Below, in pieces: positions 1 through 10,533 of a stretch of 64,000 bases of DNA. The stretch comes from Lentibacillus amyloliquefaciens (GTDB lineage Bacteria; Bacillota; Bacilli; Bacillales; Amphibacillaceae). The notes below the pieces were generated by a model. It worked only from the letters and a program-made list of their open reading frames with translations. It searched no databases and had not been told where the DNA came from. The DNA lies in NCBI RefSeq assembly GCF_001307805.1, contig NZ_CP013862.1:3100001-3164000 (forward strand). The letters run 5' to 3'. The position numbers and the translations under genes were made by a program. Positions within the stretch are counted from its first letter, which is position 1. Every line of letters begins with the position of its first letter.

Positions 1-1226
1 TGGCTATGTTCTTTAACACGGCAATCGATCAGCAACTTGAAAAATTCAAAGAAGAAAACGACCGTGAGCCAAGCCGGGAAGAATATGAGAGTCTAAGGGA
101 TGAAACGATATCGGTTGCACGCGGCACAGTCCAAGCAGATATTTTAAAAGAAGATCAGGGCCAGAATACGTGCATTTTCTCAACAGAGTTTGCACTGAGA
201 ATGATGGGTGACATCCAACAGTATTTTATCGACAAAAATGTGCGCAATTATTACTCTGTGTCGATTTCGGGCTATCACATTGCAGAAGCAGGTGCAAACC
301 CGATCACCCAGCTTGCTTTCACACTGGCTAACGGATTCACCTATGTGGAGTACTATTTAAGCCGTGGCATGGATGTCAATAAGTTTGCGCAGAACCTGTC
401 GTTCTTCTTTTCCAACGGACTTGATCCGGAATATACGGTTATTGGCCGTGTAGCACGCCGTATCTGGGCGATTACCATGCGCGATAAATATGGCGCGGAT
501 GAGCGCAGTCAAAAATTGAAGTATCATATCCAGACATCAGGACGCTCCCTGCACGCACAAGAAATCGACTTTAATGATATCCGAACGACACTGCAGGCAC
601 TGCTTGCGATTCAGGACAATACGAATTCATTGCATACAAACGCTTACGATGAAGCAATCACGACACCGACTGAAGAATCTGTCAGGCGTGCGATGGCCAT
701 ACAAATGATTATCAATAAAGAATTTGGCCTGACGAAAACGGAGAATTCATTGCAAGGGTCGTTTATCGTGGAAGAACTGACAGACCTTGTGGAAGAAGCA
801 GTGTTGCAGGAGTTTGAAAAAATGAATGACCGCGGCGGTGTGCTTGGAGCTATGGAACGGCAATACCAGCGCGGGAAGATCCAGGAAGAATCACTGTATT
901 ATGAAGGCAAGAAACATTCCGGTGAGCTGCCGATCGTCGGAGTTAATACGTATGTGAACCCGAATCCCGCGTCAGCTGAGGAAATAAACTCCATGGAACT
1001 TGCCCGGGCATCCAAGGAAGAAAAAGAACATCAAATCAGTGAACTGCATAAATTTCAGGAGGCGAATAAAGCAGAAACAACAGCAGCTCTTAATCGCCTG
1101 AAGGACGTGGCTGCATCGGGCGGAAATATTTTTGCAGAATTAATGGAAACCGTAAAAGCGGCCAGCCTCGGTCAAATTACGAACGCCCTATATGAGGTCG
1201 GCGGTCAGTACAGAAGAAATATGTAA
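1..1226 (+). CDS. icmF: IcmF, fused isobutyryl-CoA mutase, C-terminal part (5' truncated by window edge)
   Basis: The reading frame is open to the window edge, so this is the last ~408 codons of a longer gene. The sequence matches the substrate-binding TIM-barrel part of B12-dependent acyl-CoA mutases ([27 protein letters not shown]). It ends in [11 protein letters not shown], which is typical of IcmF, the fusion of a B12 domain, a MeaB-like GTPase chaperone and a mutase. IcmF interconverts isobutyryl-CoA and n-butyryl-CoA in branched-chain and fatty acid metabolism. Only the mutase portion is visible, so the GTPase domain is inferred from family membership. An intrinsic terminator follows directly. 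A stand-alone methylmalonyl-CoA mutase large subunit is the main alternative, but the C-terminus favours IcmF. Confidence 0.88.
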   Translation, partial: AMFFNTAIDQQLEKFKEENDREPSREEYESLRDETISVARGTVQADILKEDQGQNTCIFSTEFALRMMGDIQQYFIDKNVRNYYSVSISGYHIAEAGANPITQLAFTLANGFTYVEYYLSRGMDVNKFAQNLSFFFSNGLDPEYTVIGRVARRIWAITMRDKYGADERSQKLKYHIQTSGRSLHAQEIDFNDIRTTLQALLAIQDNTNSLHTNAYDEAITTPTEESVRRAMAIQMIINKEFGLTKTENSLQGSFIVEELTDLVEEAVLQEFEKMNDRGGVLGAMERQYQRGKIQEESLYYEGKKHSGELPIVGVNTYVNPNPASAEEINSMELARASKEEKEHQISELHKFQEANKAETTAALNRLKDVAASGGNIFAELMETVKAASLGQITNALYEVGGQYRRNM

Positions 1227-1243
1227 TAGCAAATGTCGCATTA

Positions 1244-1275
1244 AAGGAACCGGCGAAACAGCCGGTTCCTTCTTA
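1244..1275 (+). terminator. Intrinsic terminator after icmF
   Basis: An 11-bp stem AAGGAACCGGC / GCCGGTTCCTT with a 6-nt loop, followed by CTT, begins 18 nt after the icmF stop. The U tract is short. Confidence 0.8.
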
Positions 1276-1330
1276 ATGTGTGATTTTCAGAAACGTTGTA
1301 TTGTAAAAGTCAGTTGTTGATGGCCTAAAT

Positions 1331-1410
1331 CCATAAACTACGATGTAGTGCTATGTTGATTTCCGTTCCAGGCAGTCGCGCGCCTTAGGGCAACGCTTCA
1401 GCCTTCTCGG
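1331..1410. repeat. Relic of dispersed repeat family A in the icmF-rpoE spacer
   Basis: CCATAAACTACGATGTA matches the outer end of the repeat copies at 21890 and 32672. GCGCGCCTTAGGGC at 1378 matches the interior of the 32672 copy. The inner inverted repeats are lost. The rest of the 1276-1565 spacer holds a TATAAT at 1480-1485 that may be the rpoE -10 element; no convincing -35 was found. Confidence 0.5.
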
Positions 1411-1565
1411 AAAAAGGCCGCTGCAAAATTAATCATGATTTATTATTGTTTATGCTGGCATATTGCACCTGTTTTTGTTTATAATGAATGGTACGATTTA
1501 TCAATATATATCATTCAGGCGACAAGGCCTGATTAAGAAACTCATAAAAAAGGGAGTGCGGTATC

Positions 1566-2120
1566 GTGAGCTTGAAAGAATACAGCCGCGAAGAGCTTGA
1601 AGTAAGGTCAATGCTTGAATTGTCCAATGAATATTTACTTGAACAGCAGCAAGCGCAGAATTTCAACGATCTTTTTAATAAAGTAGCCGAATTAAAAGGT
1701 TTGACTGAAGAACAGAAACAGGAATACATTGCGCAGTTTTATACAGATCTGACAATTGACGGAAGGTTTTTGACAATCAGCTCCGGCATCTGGGGACTGA
1801 AGCGCTGGTATCCGGTTGAGCAAATGGATGAAATCATACACACCGCTCCGAAAAAGAAGAGCAAGAAAAAGGCAAAGAAGAAAAAGGAAGAAGAAAAGCC
1901 GCGTGAAGAGCCTGAGGAACCTGCTGAGTCATCCCTCGATGACACGGGAGATAATGTTGAAGTCCTGACCGACACGTTTGATGATGAAGTGTTGGATGAA
2001 ACGCAAGAGCTTGGCGAAGGTGAAGGTTTTGATGACGAACATGATGAAGCAGATGAAGATTTTGATGAGGAAGAAGAGGAAAGTGAAGAAGAGGAAAATG
2101 AGGAAAAAGAAAATAAATAA
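1566..2120 (+). CDS. rpoE: RNA polymerase delta subunit
   Basis: This is the Gram-positive delta subunit (184 aa). It displaces nucleic acid from RNA polymerase and speeds its recycling. The N-terminal ~90 residues form the winged-helix HARE-HTH domain (FNDLFNKVAELKG ... DGRFLTISSGIWGLKRWYP). A lysine-rich stretch follows (about residues 95-115), then a long disordered tail dominated by Asp and Glu, which is the family hallmark. The start is GTG, preceded by a GGGAG Shine-Dalgarno element. It lies immediately upstream of the pyrG promoter and leader, as in B. subtilis. Confidence 0.96.
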   Translation: MSLKEYSREELEVRSMLELSNEYLLEQQQAQNFNDLFNKVAELKGLTEEQKQEYIAQFYTDLTIDGRFLTISSGIWGLKRWYPVEQMDEIIHTAPKKKSKKKAKKKKEEEKPREEPEEPAESSLDDTGDNVEVLTDTFDDEVLDETQELGEGEGFDDEHDEADEDFDEEEEESEEEENEEKENK

Positions 2121-2129
2121 AACCGCTGC

Positions 2130-2166
2130 TTGACTTTTTAATGACCGATGAGTAAAATTTTTATTG
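2130..2166 (+). promoter_or_regulatory. pyrG: SigA promoter of pyrG starting at a GGG run
   Basis: TTGACT (2130-2135), a 17-nt spacer and TAAAAT (2153-2158) place the start 8 nt downstream at G2166, the first base of GGGCTCG. Start at GGGC is the established arrangement for CTP-regulated pyrG in B. subtilis. Confidence 0.82.
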
Positions 2167-2232
2167 GGCTCGCTAAATTTATAAACGGTCAGCGCTCCCC
2201 CTATATTAAAAGGGGGAGCGCTTTTATTTTTG
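2166..2232 (+). promoter_or_regulatory. pyrG: pyrG leader: CTP-sensing attenuator with reiterative-G start
   Basis: The predicted transcript begins GGGCUCG. About 25 nt later lies a strong terminator hairpin (AGCGCTCCCCCT, loop, AGGGGGAGCGCT, then TTTTATTTTT). In B. subtilis, low CTP makes RNA polymerase stutter at the GGG run. The added G residues pair with the pyrimidine-rich 5' arm of the terminator and prevent its formation. The C-rich arm CTCCCCCT at 2195-2202 fits this. The mechanism is known for B. subtilis; its operation here is inferred from the matching layout. Confidence 0.82.
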
Positions 2233-2307
2233 CAGGTAATATCAAAATTGTGTGTGTCATGTTTAACGATTAACGAACGATATAACCTAATCACAGTGTC
2301 ATAGTGA

Positions 2308-3942
<1,635 letters not shown>

Positions 3943-3973
3943 CATGTCATCTATAAAAATTAGATGCTTGCAG

Positions 3974-4030
3974 CAAGACCTGTAATTAAGGGCAGCACTT
4001 CATTGCCCTCTTTTATCCAGGTCTTGTTTT
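3974..4030 (+). terminator. Terminator after pyrG
   Basis: An outer stem CAAGACCTG / CAGGTCTTG is followed by TTTT. It encloses a smaller GGGCA / TGCCC hairpin that has its own T-rich tail. Confidence 0.75.
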
Positions 4031-4082
4031 GATAAGCACATTTATTATTGTTATCTTTTTATATATTCGTTCTTTAAAAAGA

Positions 4083-4107
4083 AGGAATTTCAGAATTTTA
4101 CTAGAAT
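4083..4107 (+). promoter_or_regulatory. spo0F: Putative SigH promoter of spo0F
   Basis: AGGAATT, an 11-nt spacer and CTAGAAT resemble the SigH pattern AGGAWWW-N11-RNNGAAT, with one mismatch in the -10 region. spo0F is SigH-dependent in B. subtilis. No clear Spo0A box was found nearby. Confidence 0.55.
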
Positions 4108-4161
4108 ATTTATAATTAAGCAACTTTAATTGGATGATTTTTCTATCGCGGGAGGTGACCT

Positions 4162-4518
4162 ATGACAAAAGAAATATTGGTTGTCGATGATCAGCCGGCC
4201 ATTCGCATGTTGCTGCAGGAAGTTTTGAAAGGCGAAGGTTACGAGGTGGCACTGGCTGAAACAGGCAAAGAGGCACTTGATAAAGTATATGCCGGATCGT
4301 ATGATTTGCTTATTCTCGACTACAAATTACCGGTTGTGGATGGTGTACAGGTTTTAAGACAACTGGAAAATGATCAAGTCCCCCTTCCGGCAATTGTTAT
4401 GAGCGGTTTAGCCGAAGAAGTGAGAACAGAATCGCTGCAATTCAACCTGGTAAAAGAAGTGTTTGCGAAACCGTTTAATATCCAGGAAATCAGTGGTTTT
4501 GTACAGAAAGTGATTTAA
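4162..4518 (+). CDS. spo0F: Spo0F, sporulation phosphorelay response regulator
   Basis: This is a stand-alone receiver domain (118 aa, slightly shorter than the 124 aa of B. subtilis). It accepts phosphate from sporulation kinases and passes it to Spo0B. The acidic pocket is D9/D10 (VVDDQ), the phosphorylated Asp is D53 (LILDYKLP) and the conserved Lys is K103 (FAKPFN). Residue 81 is Ser where the family has Thr/Ser. A strong GGGAGGTGA precedes ATG. It sits between pyrG and the transaldolase gene as in Bacillus, but fbaA, which normally follows it, is missing here. Confidence 0.95.
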   Translation: MTKEILVVDDQPAIRMLLQEVLKGEGYEVALAETGKEALDKVYAGSYDLLILDYKLPVVDGVQVLRQLENDQVPLPAIVMSGLAEEVRTESLQFNLVKEVFAKPFNIQEISGFVQKVI

Positions 4519-4704
4519 GAGGCTTCAAAAAGTCCGGTAACGGTGTCTATCAAAACATGGGAGTTTTGAATACAGACTTTAATAATAGTTTTTGGATTTA
4601 TCATTATCATCATAAAGCGAATCTTCAATCAGTGGGGGTCTTACTGCCAGTTACATGCGGGATAAATATAGGGTTGAAAGCAGCAGATTTTTCTGCTGTT
4701 TTTC
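4519..4704. other. spo0F-tal spacer: repeat B fragment and a terminator
   Basis: Bases 4519-4547 (GAGGCTTCAAAAAGTCCGGT...) match the reverse-strand end of repeat family B. At 4678-4704 a CAGCAG / CTGCTG stem followed by GTTTTT forms an intrinsic terminator, probably for spo0F. Nothing else is recognisable up to the tal ribosome-binding site. In B. subtilis this position holds fbaA. Confidence 0.55.
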
Positions 4705-4866
4705 TAACTTTTTACACGGGCAAACAATCTGTTATGAAGGTTGCGCCATCCAGCTCTTGTTGGTATTCTTATAATGTAAAGAATTATTTGTTATGATGGA
4801 AAGAACAATTTGTTGCCGGTGTCTAAAGGCACCTGAGCGTGAAAAATAAGAAAGCGGGGGTAACCG

Positions 4867-5508
4867 ATGAAATTTTTCCTGGATTCAGCAAGTATTGATG
4901 ATATCCGTTCTGCCAATGAGCTTGGTATTCTGGCAGGTGTCACAACCAACCCAAGTCTTGTCTCTAAAGAAGGCGTGTCATTTCACGACCGATTAAAGGA
5001 GATTACGGATGAAGTTTCCGGTTCAGTGAGCGCAGAAGTTATCTCAGAAGATGCAGAAGGTATGATTAAAGAAGGTAAGGATCTTGCGGCGATTGCACCG
5101 AATATTACGGTCAAGGTTCCGATGACGCCGGAAGGTCTGAAAGCTGTCAAAGCATTCAGCGAGTTAAATATTAAAACAAATGTGACCTTGATTTTCAACG
5201 CTAATCAAGCACTCTTGGCAGCGCGGGCCGGTGCTTCATACGTTTCACCGTTCCTCGGCAGGCTGGATGATATCGGTCATGACAGTATGGACCTTATTGC
5301 AACGATTAGGGAGATATTTGATGTCCATGGCATCGGATCCGAAATTATTGCTGCATCGATCAGGAATCCGCTGCATGTAACAGATGCGGCTATGAATGGT
5401 GCGCATATTGCGACCATTCCATATAAAGTGCTCGGTTCTCTGGTTAAACATCCATTAACCGATCAGGGTATTGAAAAATTCCTTGCAGACTGGAATAATC
5501 AAAAATAA
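4867..5508 (+). CDS. tal: Transaldolase / fructose-6-phosphate aldolase family protein (MipB/TalC type)
   Basis: This short-type transaldolase (213 aa) transfers dihydroxyacetone units in the non-oxidative pentose phosphate pathway. The Schiff-base lysine is K83 in [17 protein letters not shown] near residue 25 and [12 protein letters not shown] near 105 are further family signatures. The start ATG follows a GGGGG element. It corresponds to B. subtilis ywjH, between spo0F and murAB. Members of this subfamily may act as transaldolase or as fructose-6-phosphate aldolase, and sequence alone does not settle which. Confidence 0.94.
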   Translation: MKFFLDSASIDDIRSANELGILAGVTTNPSLVSKEGVSFHDRLKEITDEVSGSVSAEVISEDAEGMIKEGKDLAAIAPNITVKVPMTPEGLKAVKAFSELNIKTNVTLIFNANQALLAARAGASYVSPFLGRLDDIGHDSMDLIATIREIFDVHGIGSEIIAASIRNPLHVTDAAMNGAHIATIPYKVLGSLVKHPLTDQGIEKFLADWNNQK

Positions 5509-5604
5509 ATGCATAAAACTGGAAAAAACGTCCAAATTAAGAAGGATGGCAAATGCGACTGGCCAGGTTAGAAGTGTACGACGTCAAGAAGCGGGGTGCT
5601 GCAA

Positions 5605-6891
5605 TTGCAAAAAATTTTAATTGAAGGCGGGCATGCATTAAAGGGCAAAGTACGGATCAATGGAGCGAAGAACAGTGCTGTTGCCTTATTGCCTGCTGCG
5701 CTTTTAGCCGATTCACACGTCATGATTGAGGGCCTCCCCAACATATCAGATGTATACACACTTGGTGATTTACTGGAAGAAATAGGCGGAAAAGTCAGCT
5801 GGGACGGGCAGACGGTGCATATCGATCCGGAAAACATGGTGTCGATGCCGCTTCCAAATGGAAAAGTGAAAAAGCTCAGAGCGTCCTATTATTTTATGGG
5901 AGCCATGCTTGGCAAATTCAATCAGACAGTGATCGGACTTCCGGGCGGCTGTCATTTGGGCCCGCGCCCGATTGATCAGCATATAAAAGGATTTGAGGCC
6001 CTTGGAGCTGAGGTGACCAATGAACAAGGTGCCATCTATATTCGCGCCAATGAACTGCGGGGCGCGAGAATTTACCTTGATGTAGTCAGTGTAGGCGCCA
6101 CAATCAATATCATGCTGGCTGCTGTGAAGGCTAAAGGCAAAACAATCATTGAAAATGCCGCCAAAGAGCCTGAAATCATTGATGTTGCCACACTCTTGAC
6201 GAATATGGGAGCCAACATTAAAGGGGTTGGAACAGATGTGATTCGGATTGAAGGTGTCCCATCACTGCATGGCTGTCAGCATACGATTATTCCTGACCGG
6301 ATTGAAGCGGGGACCTATGCAATAGCTGCAGCAGCGCAGGGCAGCGAAGTGATCATTGATAACGTGATTCCACAGCATCTTGAACCGGTATTGGCAAAAA
6401 TGGAAGAGATGGGTGTCACAGTTGAGCAGAATGATGAACAATTATATATTGCACCGAAGCAGCCTCTCAAAAGCGTTGATGTTAAAACATTGGTTTATCC
6501 GGGATTCCCGACAGATTTGCAGCAGCCGTTTACATCTTTATTGACCAAAGCTGTCAACACAGGTGTTATAACGGATACAATTTACGCCTCACGTTTAAAA
6601 CATATTGACGAATTACGGCGGATGAATGCAACTATCAAAGTTGAGGGCGGCTCGGTCATTGTTAACGGCCCTGTCCAGCTGGAAGGTGCCCGTGTACAGG
6701 CGAGTGATCTGCGTGCTGGTGCTTCACTTATCATTGCCGGGCTGATGGCAAATGGGATTACCGAAATCACCGGTGTGGAACATATTGACCGCGGCTATGA
6801 CAAAATAACCGAAAAACTGAACAGCCTGGGCGCCAATATATGGCGTGAAGAAATGAATGAACAAGAAATAAAACAAATTCAGGACTCCTGA
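5605..6891 (+). CDS. murA2: UDP-N-acetylglucosamine 1-carboxyvinyltransferase 2
   Basis: This enzyme transfers enolpyruvate from PEP to UDP-GlcNAc, the first committed step of peptidoglycan synthesis. The fosfomycin-target Cys is C116 in [11 protein letters not shown], and [16 protein letters not shown] is the usual N-terminal signature. TTG at 5605 was chosen because GGGGTG (5593-5598) is correctly spaced for it; the frame could also start at GTG 5596. It is the MurAB/MurZ paralogue by position and by the GGCHLG variant. The second paralogue, murAA, is at 34338. Confidence 0.96.
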   Translation: MQKILIEGGHALKGKVRINGAKNSAVALLPAALLADSHVMIEGLPNISDVYTLGDLLEEIGGKVSWDGQTVHIDPENMVSMPLPNGKVKKLRASYYFMGAMLGKFNQTVIGLPGGCHLGPRPIDQHIKGFEALGAEVTNEQGAIYIRANELRGARIYLDVVSVGATINIMLAAVKAKGKTIIENAAKEPEIIDVATLLTNMGANIKGVGTDVIRIEGVPSLHGCQHTIIPDRIEAGTYAIAAAAQGSEVIIDNVIPQHLEPVLAKMEEMGVTVEQNDEQLYIAPKQPLKSVDVKTLVYPGFPTDLQQPFTSLLTKAVNTGVITDTIYASRLKHIDELRRMNATIKVEGGSVIVNGPVQLEGARVQASDLRAGASLIIAGLMANGITEITGVEHIDRGYDKITEKLNSLGANIWREEMNEQEIKQIQDS

Positions 6892-6998
6892 CAGGGATGT
6901 TTCTGTCGATTTAGACCGAAAACGAAATAACAGAGAAAACACCTCCATATGTAAATCCTTTTGGGATGAGGATATTTTAATATAAAGGAGAGGGAAAT

Positions 6999-7967
6999 AT
7001 GGAAAGAAGTTTATCGATGGAACTTGTCCGTGTCACTGAAGCAGCAGCACAATCTTCTGCACGCTGGATGGGCCGCGGGCAAAAGAATGAAGCGGATGAC
7101 GCTGCGACAACAGCTATGCGTGATGTTTTTAATACGATTCCGATGCAGGGTACAGTTGTCATCGGTGAAGGTGAAAAGGACGAAGCACCGATGTTGTATA
7201 TTGGTGAAAAGCTCGGTACCGGATCCGGCCTGGAAGCAGACGTTGCAGTTGATCCGGTGGAAGGCACGAATATCGTTGCTCAAGGAACATGGAACGCACT
7301 TGCCGTTCTTGCGATTGCCGATAGAGGTAAAATGCTGCATGCGCCTGACATGTATATGAAAAAAATTGCCGTCGGCCCTGAAGCTGTAGGGGAAGTCGAT
7401 ATTAATGCATCAACTATTGATAACTTAAAAGCAATCGCCAAAGCAAAAAACAAAAACGTTGAAGATGTCCTGGCAATTGTGCTTGACCGGCCGCGTCATA
7501 CTGAATTAATCAAGGAAATTCGCGAAGCCGGCGCACGCATCAAACTCATTCCGGATGGTGATGTGGCTGCTGCCATGAACACTGCTTTTGAAGATACAGG
7601 CGTCGATGTTTTAATGGGGATTGGCGGCGCCCCTGAGGGTGTCCTCAGTGCAGCTGCGCTTAAATGTCTTGGCGGGGAAATCCAGGGAAAACTGGTTCCG
7701 TCCAATGATGCAGAAATTGAACGATGCAAAAAAATGGGCATCGATGACCTTGAAGAAGTTTACCATATGGATGATTTCTGCGGCGGAGATGATGCTATTT
7801 TTGCAGCAACGGGCATCACAGATGGTGAGCTCTTGCAGGGTGTTCAATTTAAGGGAACTAAGGCAACAACACAATCAGTTGTTATGCGTGCCAAAAGCGG
7901 GACCGTCCGATTCATCGATGGCGAGCACAGCCTGAAGAAAAAACCAAACCTTGTCATTCAGCCTTAG
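6999..7967 (+). CDS. glpX: Fructose-1,6-bisphosphatase, class II (GlpX)
   Basis: The protein (322 aa) hydrolyses fructose-1,6-bisphosphate in gluconeogenesis. Metal and substrate motifs of the class II family are visible: [17 protein letters not shown] near residue 55, DPVEGTN near 88, and [14 protein letters not shown] near 208. AAAGGAGAGGG precedes ATG. It corresponds to B. subtilis ywjI, between murAB and rho. It is followed by a repeat B element and a terminator. Confidence 0.96.
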   Translation: MERSLSMELVRVTEAAAQSSARWMGRGQKNEADDAATTAMRDVFNTIPMQGTVVIGEGEKDEAPMLYIGEKLGTGSGLEADVAVDPVEGTNIVAQGTWNALAVLAIADRGKMLHAPDMYMKKIAVGPEAVGEVDINASTIDNLKAIAKAKNKNVEDVLAIVLDRPRHTELIKEIREAGARIKLIPDGDVAAAMNTAFEDTGVDVLMGIGGAPEGVLSAAALKCLGGEIQGKLVPSNDAEIERCKKMGIDDLEEVYHMDDFCGGDDAIFAATGITDGELLQGVQFKGTKATTQSVVMRAKSGTVRFIDGEHSLKKKPNLVIQP

Positions 7968-7968
7968 A

Positions 7969-8036
7969 GTGCGTGTTTAAAAAGGAGGATGAAAAGGACC
8001 GACGTGTCATTTTCACCGGACTTTTTGAACAACCTC
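7969..8036 (+). repeat. Dispersed repeat family B, short copy
   Basis: The copy begins GTGCGTGTTTAAAAAGGAG, 2 nt after the glpX stop, and ends CTTTTTGAACAACCTC. Both ends and the inner GGACCGACGTGTCATTT match the full copy at 26662-26817. The central ~88 bp present there are absent, as if deleted between two GAAGTTCGA repeats. The ends are inverted (TTTAAAAAG / CTTTTTGAA). Confidence 0.7.
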
Positions 8037-8056
8037 TTAAACATACTATTCTAATA

Positions 8057-8089
8057 GGAAGCCAAATTGCCCATTGGCTTCCTTAACTT
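8057..8089 (+). terminator. Intrinsic terminator after glpX
   Basis: Stem GGAAGCCAA / TTGGCTTCC, then TTAACTTT. The remaining bases up to rho (8090-8370) presumably hold the rho leader and promoter; no clear element was recognised there. Confidence 0.75.
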
Positions 8090-8370
8090 TCCCCACTTTA
8101 TGTTTCAGCCGAAAAAATGTCTGTCATAGTATTGAATATCAAGCCGGAAAAAGGTATGATGGATATGTTTATTATTCGGGGTGTGCGGCAATGATAATTG
8201 TAATATAGAGAAACTTCCATTCTAGCTCCTTGCAAACTCTTCCTATCGTTTTAAACTGACCATTCACATAGAAAGAGAAACATTCACAATTAATTTCATA
8301 TATAAAATTGGGTCCAAGCAGGATTTGCTCGGACAATCTTCAAAAATAAATAGGTGTGGTGATTTATTTA

Positions 8371-9651
8371 ATGGCAGACTTAACAATTTCCCATCTGGAG
8401 ACATTAAACCTAAAGGAGATTTATGCTCTGGCTCGGGAATACAAAGTATCCTACTATGCAAAACTGACAAAAAAAGAACTAATTTTTTCTATTTTAAAAG
8501 CTCAAGCTGAAAAAGACGGATTTTTATTTATGGACGGCATTCTGGAAATCATTCCTTCAGAAGGTTTTGGCTTTCTTCGCCCAATCAATTATTCCCCGAG
8601 TGCAGAAGATATTTATATTTCCGCATCACAAATCCGCCGTTTTGATTTAAGAAATGGGGATAAAGTATCCGGCAAAGTCCGTCCGCCAAAAGAAAATGAA
8701 CGCTATTACGGCCTGCTTCATGTGGATGCGGTAAACGGTGAAGACCCGGAGACGTCGAAAGAACGCGTGCATTTCCCGGCACTGACTGCATTGTATCCGG
8801 ACAGGCATATGGGCTTGGAGCGTGAGACGAAAAATTTATCGACCCGAATTATCGATCTGATGACACCGGTCGGCTTTGGTCAGCGCGGGTTGATTGTTGC
8901 ACCGCCAAAAGCCGGTAAAACAATGCTCTTAAAAGAGGTTGCCAACAGCATTACGGCGAACCATCCCGAATCCAAACTGATCATTCTGCTTGTGGATGAG
9001 CGCCCTGAAGAAGTAACCGATATTGAGCGTTCTGTCGACAACGATGTTGATGTGGTCAGTTCAACATTTGATGAAGTTCCGGAAAATCATATTAAAGTCT
9101 CTGAACTTGTTCTGGAACGTGCGATGCGCCTGGTGGAACATAAGCGCGATGTCATCGTATTGATGGACAGCATCACACGGCTTGCCCGTGCATATAATCT
9201 GGTCATTCCTCCAAGCGGTAGGACACTTTCCGGCGGGATTGATCCGGCAGCATTCCACCGGCCCAAACGTTTCTTTGGTGCAGCCCGGAATATCGAGGAA
9301 GGCGGCAGTTTCACCGTCCTGGCAACGGCCTTGATTGACACGGGATCGAGAATGGATGATGTTATCTATGAAGAGTTTAAAGGGACAGGCAATATGGAAC
9401 TGCATTTGGACCGCAGTCTTGCCGAACGCCGCATCTTCCCGTCGATTGATATACTGAAATCGGGGACCCGGAAAGAGGAGTTGCTGGTTTCCAAAGAGCA
9501 TCTTGACAAAATCTGGGCAATCCGTAAAACGATGCAGGACTCGCATAATTTCTTAGACCGTTTCCTGAAACGTCTCAGATCAACGAAAAACAACATGGAA
9601 TTCTTCCAGCAGATGGAGGAAGAAATGAAGCGCAAAGGAACCAAAACTTAA
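8371..9651 (+). CDS. rho: Transcription termination factor Rho
   Basis: This hexameric RNA helicase terminates transcription and limits antisense RNA. An N-terminal Rho_N helical domain (KELYAL-like, residues 1-45) is followed by a cold-shock RNA-binding domain (GFGFLRP, DIYISASQIRRF, ~50-125). The RecA-like ATPase domain has Walker A in APPKAGKTMLL, Walker B in VIVLMDSITRLARAYN and the Q-loop region PPSGRTLSGG. ATG 8371 was chosen over GTG 8356: GGTGTGGTGAT fits it, and MADLTI aligns with the B. subtilis start. Length is 426 aa. Confidence 0.97.
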   Translation: MADLTISHLETLNLKEIYALAREYKVSYYAKLTKKELIFSILKAQAEKDGFLFMDGILEIIPSEGFGFLRPINYSPSAEDIYISASQIRRFDLRNGDKVSGKVRPPKENERYYGLLHVDAVNGEDPETSKERVHFPALTALYPDRHMGLERETKNLSTRIIDLMTPVGFGQRGLIVAPPKAGKTMLLKEVANSITANHPESKLIILLVDERPEEVTDIERSVDNDVDVVSSTFDEVPENHIKVSELVLERAMRLVEHKRDVIVLMDSITRLARAYNLVIPPSGRTLSGGIDPAAFHRPKRFFGAARNIEEGGSFTVLATALIDTGSRMDDVIYEEFKGTGNMELHLDRSLAERRIFPSIDILKSGTRKEELLVSKEHLDKIWAIRKTMQDSHNFLDRFLKRLRSTKNNMEFFQQMEEEMKRKGTKT

Positions 9652-9798
9652 ATGTACTGCCAATGAATGACTATTGCAATCATACACTTGCGCTGTTATA
9701 ATTCTTTAAGTGAGTTAAGATTAGATAACGTCCTGAGCAAAAGCTCTGACAATAACTCTGAATGCATAAGGATTCAGGGCAAAAAGGAGTGGACAGAA

Positions 9799-10044
9799 AT
9801 GAAAAACGAAATTCATCCGGAATACAGAAACGTTGTTTTCTTGGACACAAGTTCAGATTATAAATTTCTGAGCGGGTCAACACAAAATTCCGAAGAAACA
9901 ATTGAATGGGAAGACGGAAACACGTATCCATTGATCCGTGTCGAAATCAGCTCAGCTTCACACCCATTCTACACCGGCAAGCAAAAAGCCGACAAAGTCG
10001 GTGGACGTGTCGACCGATTCAAGAAAAAATATAATATGAAGTAA
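9799..10044 (+). CDS. rpmE2: 50S ribosomal protein L31 type B (zinc-free form)
   Basis: The protein (81 aa) opens [19 protein letters not shown] and contains HPFYTGKQK, typical of type B L31. It has no cysteine, so it lacks the CxxC zinc site of the type A protein that B. subtilis encodes at this same rho-tdk position. The ATG at 9799 follows AAAAAGGAG. The 147-bp spacer after rho carries a small CTGAAT / ATTCAG hairpin (about 9760-9779) just before the Shine-Dalgarno sequence, which could influence expression. The frame is open further upstream but has no support there. Confidence 0.95.
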   Translation: MKNEIHPEYRNVVFLDTSSDYKFLSGSTQNSEETIEWEDGNTYPLIRVEISSASHPFYTGKQKADKVGGRVDRFKKKYNMK

Positions 10045-10048
10045 AAAG

Positions 10049-10163
10049 TGACGTGTGCTTGATTAGCGGCGACATGTGTAAGCAAGAAACCGCAGAACGG
10101 TGTTTTTTTCCGTTCGGAGTGTTTATTGCTTACGTCACGAGCCGCTAGCACGCGGAACTGGAT
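10049..10163. repeat. Long imperfect hairpin flanked by a 12-bp direct repeat
   Basis: GTGCT-TAGCGGC (10055-10070, with a 4-nt bulge) pairs with GCCGCTAGCAC (10141-10151), and GTAAGCAA pairs with TTGCTTAC inside it. An inner AGAACGG / CCGTTCG stem closes on a T-run. The segment is bracketed by TGAAGTAAAAAG at 10037-10048 (which includes the rpmE2 stop) and again at 10164-10175. This looks like an inserted hairpin element with a target duplication, although a tandem duplication could give the same picture. Confidence 0.6.
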
Positions 10164-10207
10164 TGAAGTAAAAAGCTGAGGCAAAATCACATGGAATCCA
10201 TGTAAAA

Positions 10208-10242
10208 ACAGGCAATATGTCTAAACGTTGCCTGTTTTTTTC
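10208..10242 (+). terminator. Intrinsic terminator after rpmE2
   Basis: Stem CAGGCAA / TTGCCTG followed by TTTTTTT. The remaining 10243-10533 contains no supported gene; a weak minus-strand frame with a Pro-Val-rich repeat is discussed among the rejected items. Confidence 0.85.
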
Positions 10243-10533
10243 GCTTTTATAACCCTATAAAATCTGCTCTTTTCTTAAAGGTTGTTGTTTTTAACAAATT
10301 TATTTATTAAGCAACTGCGACTGCCAATTGGACCGGAACAGGCATGGTATCAACATTAACCGGTTCGGGCATGATATCAACCGGAATGATGGTCATATCA
10401 ATCAGAGAGGACCGCCTCTTATGGAAATGCAGGCTGCTATGTTCTAAAAGCAACATCATATATGAAAAGAACCTAAGATGATGAAAAATGCCATGTACAT
10501 AATAAAAATACAACCTGGAAGGGAGCCCGGCCC

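Noticed and set aside
4557..4796. 79-codon frame between spo0F and tal
   Set aside because: It spans an intrinsic terminator, has no ribosome site and resembles no family.
10307..10513. 68-codon minus-strand frame with a Pro-Val-rich repeat (MPEPVNVDTMPVPVQ)
   Set aside because: No convincing ribosome site and no known family. The repeat is suggestive but too short to support a gene.
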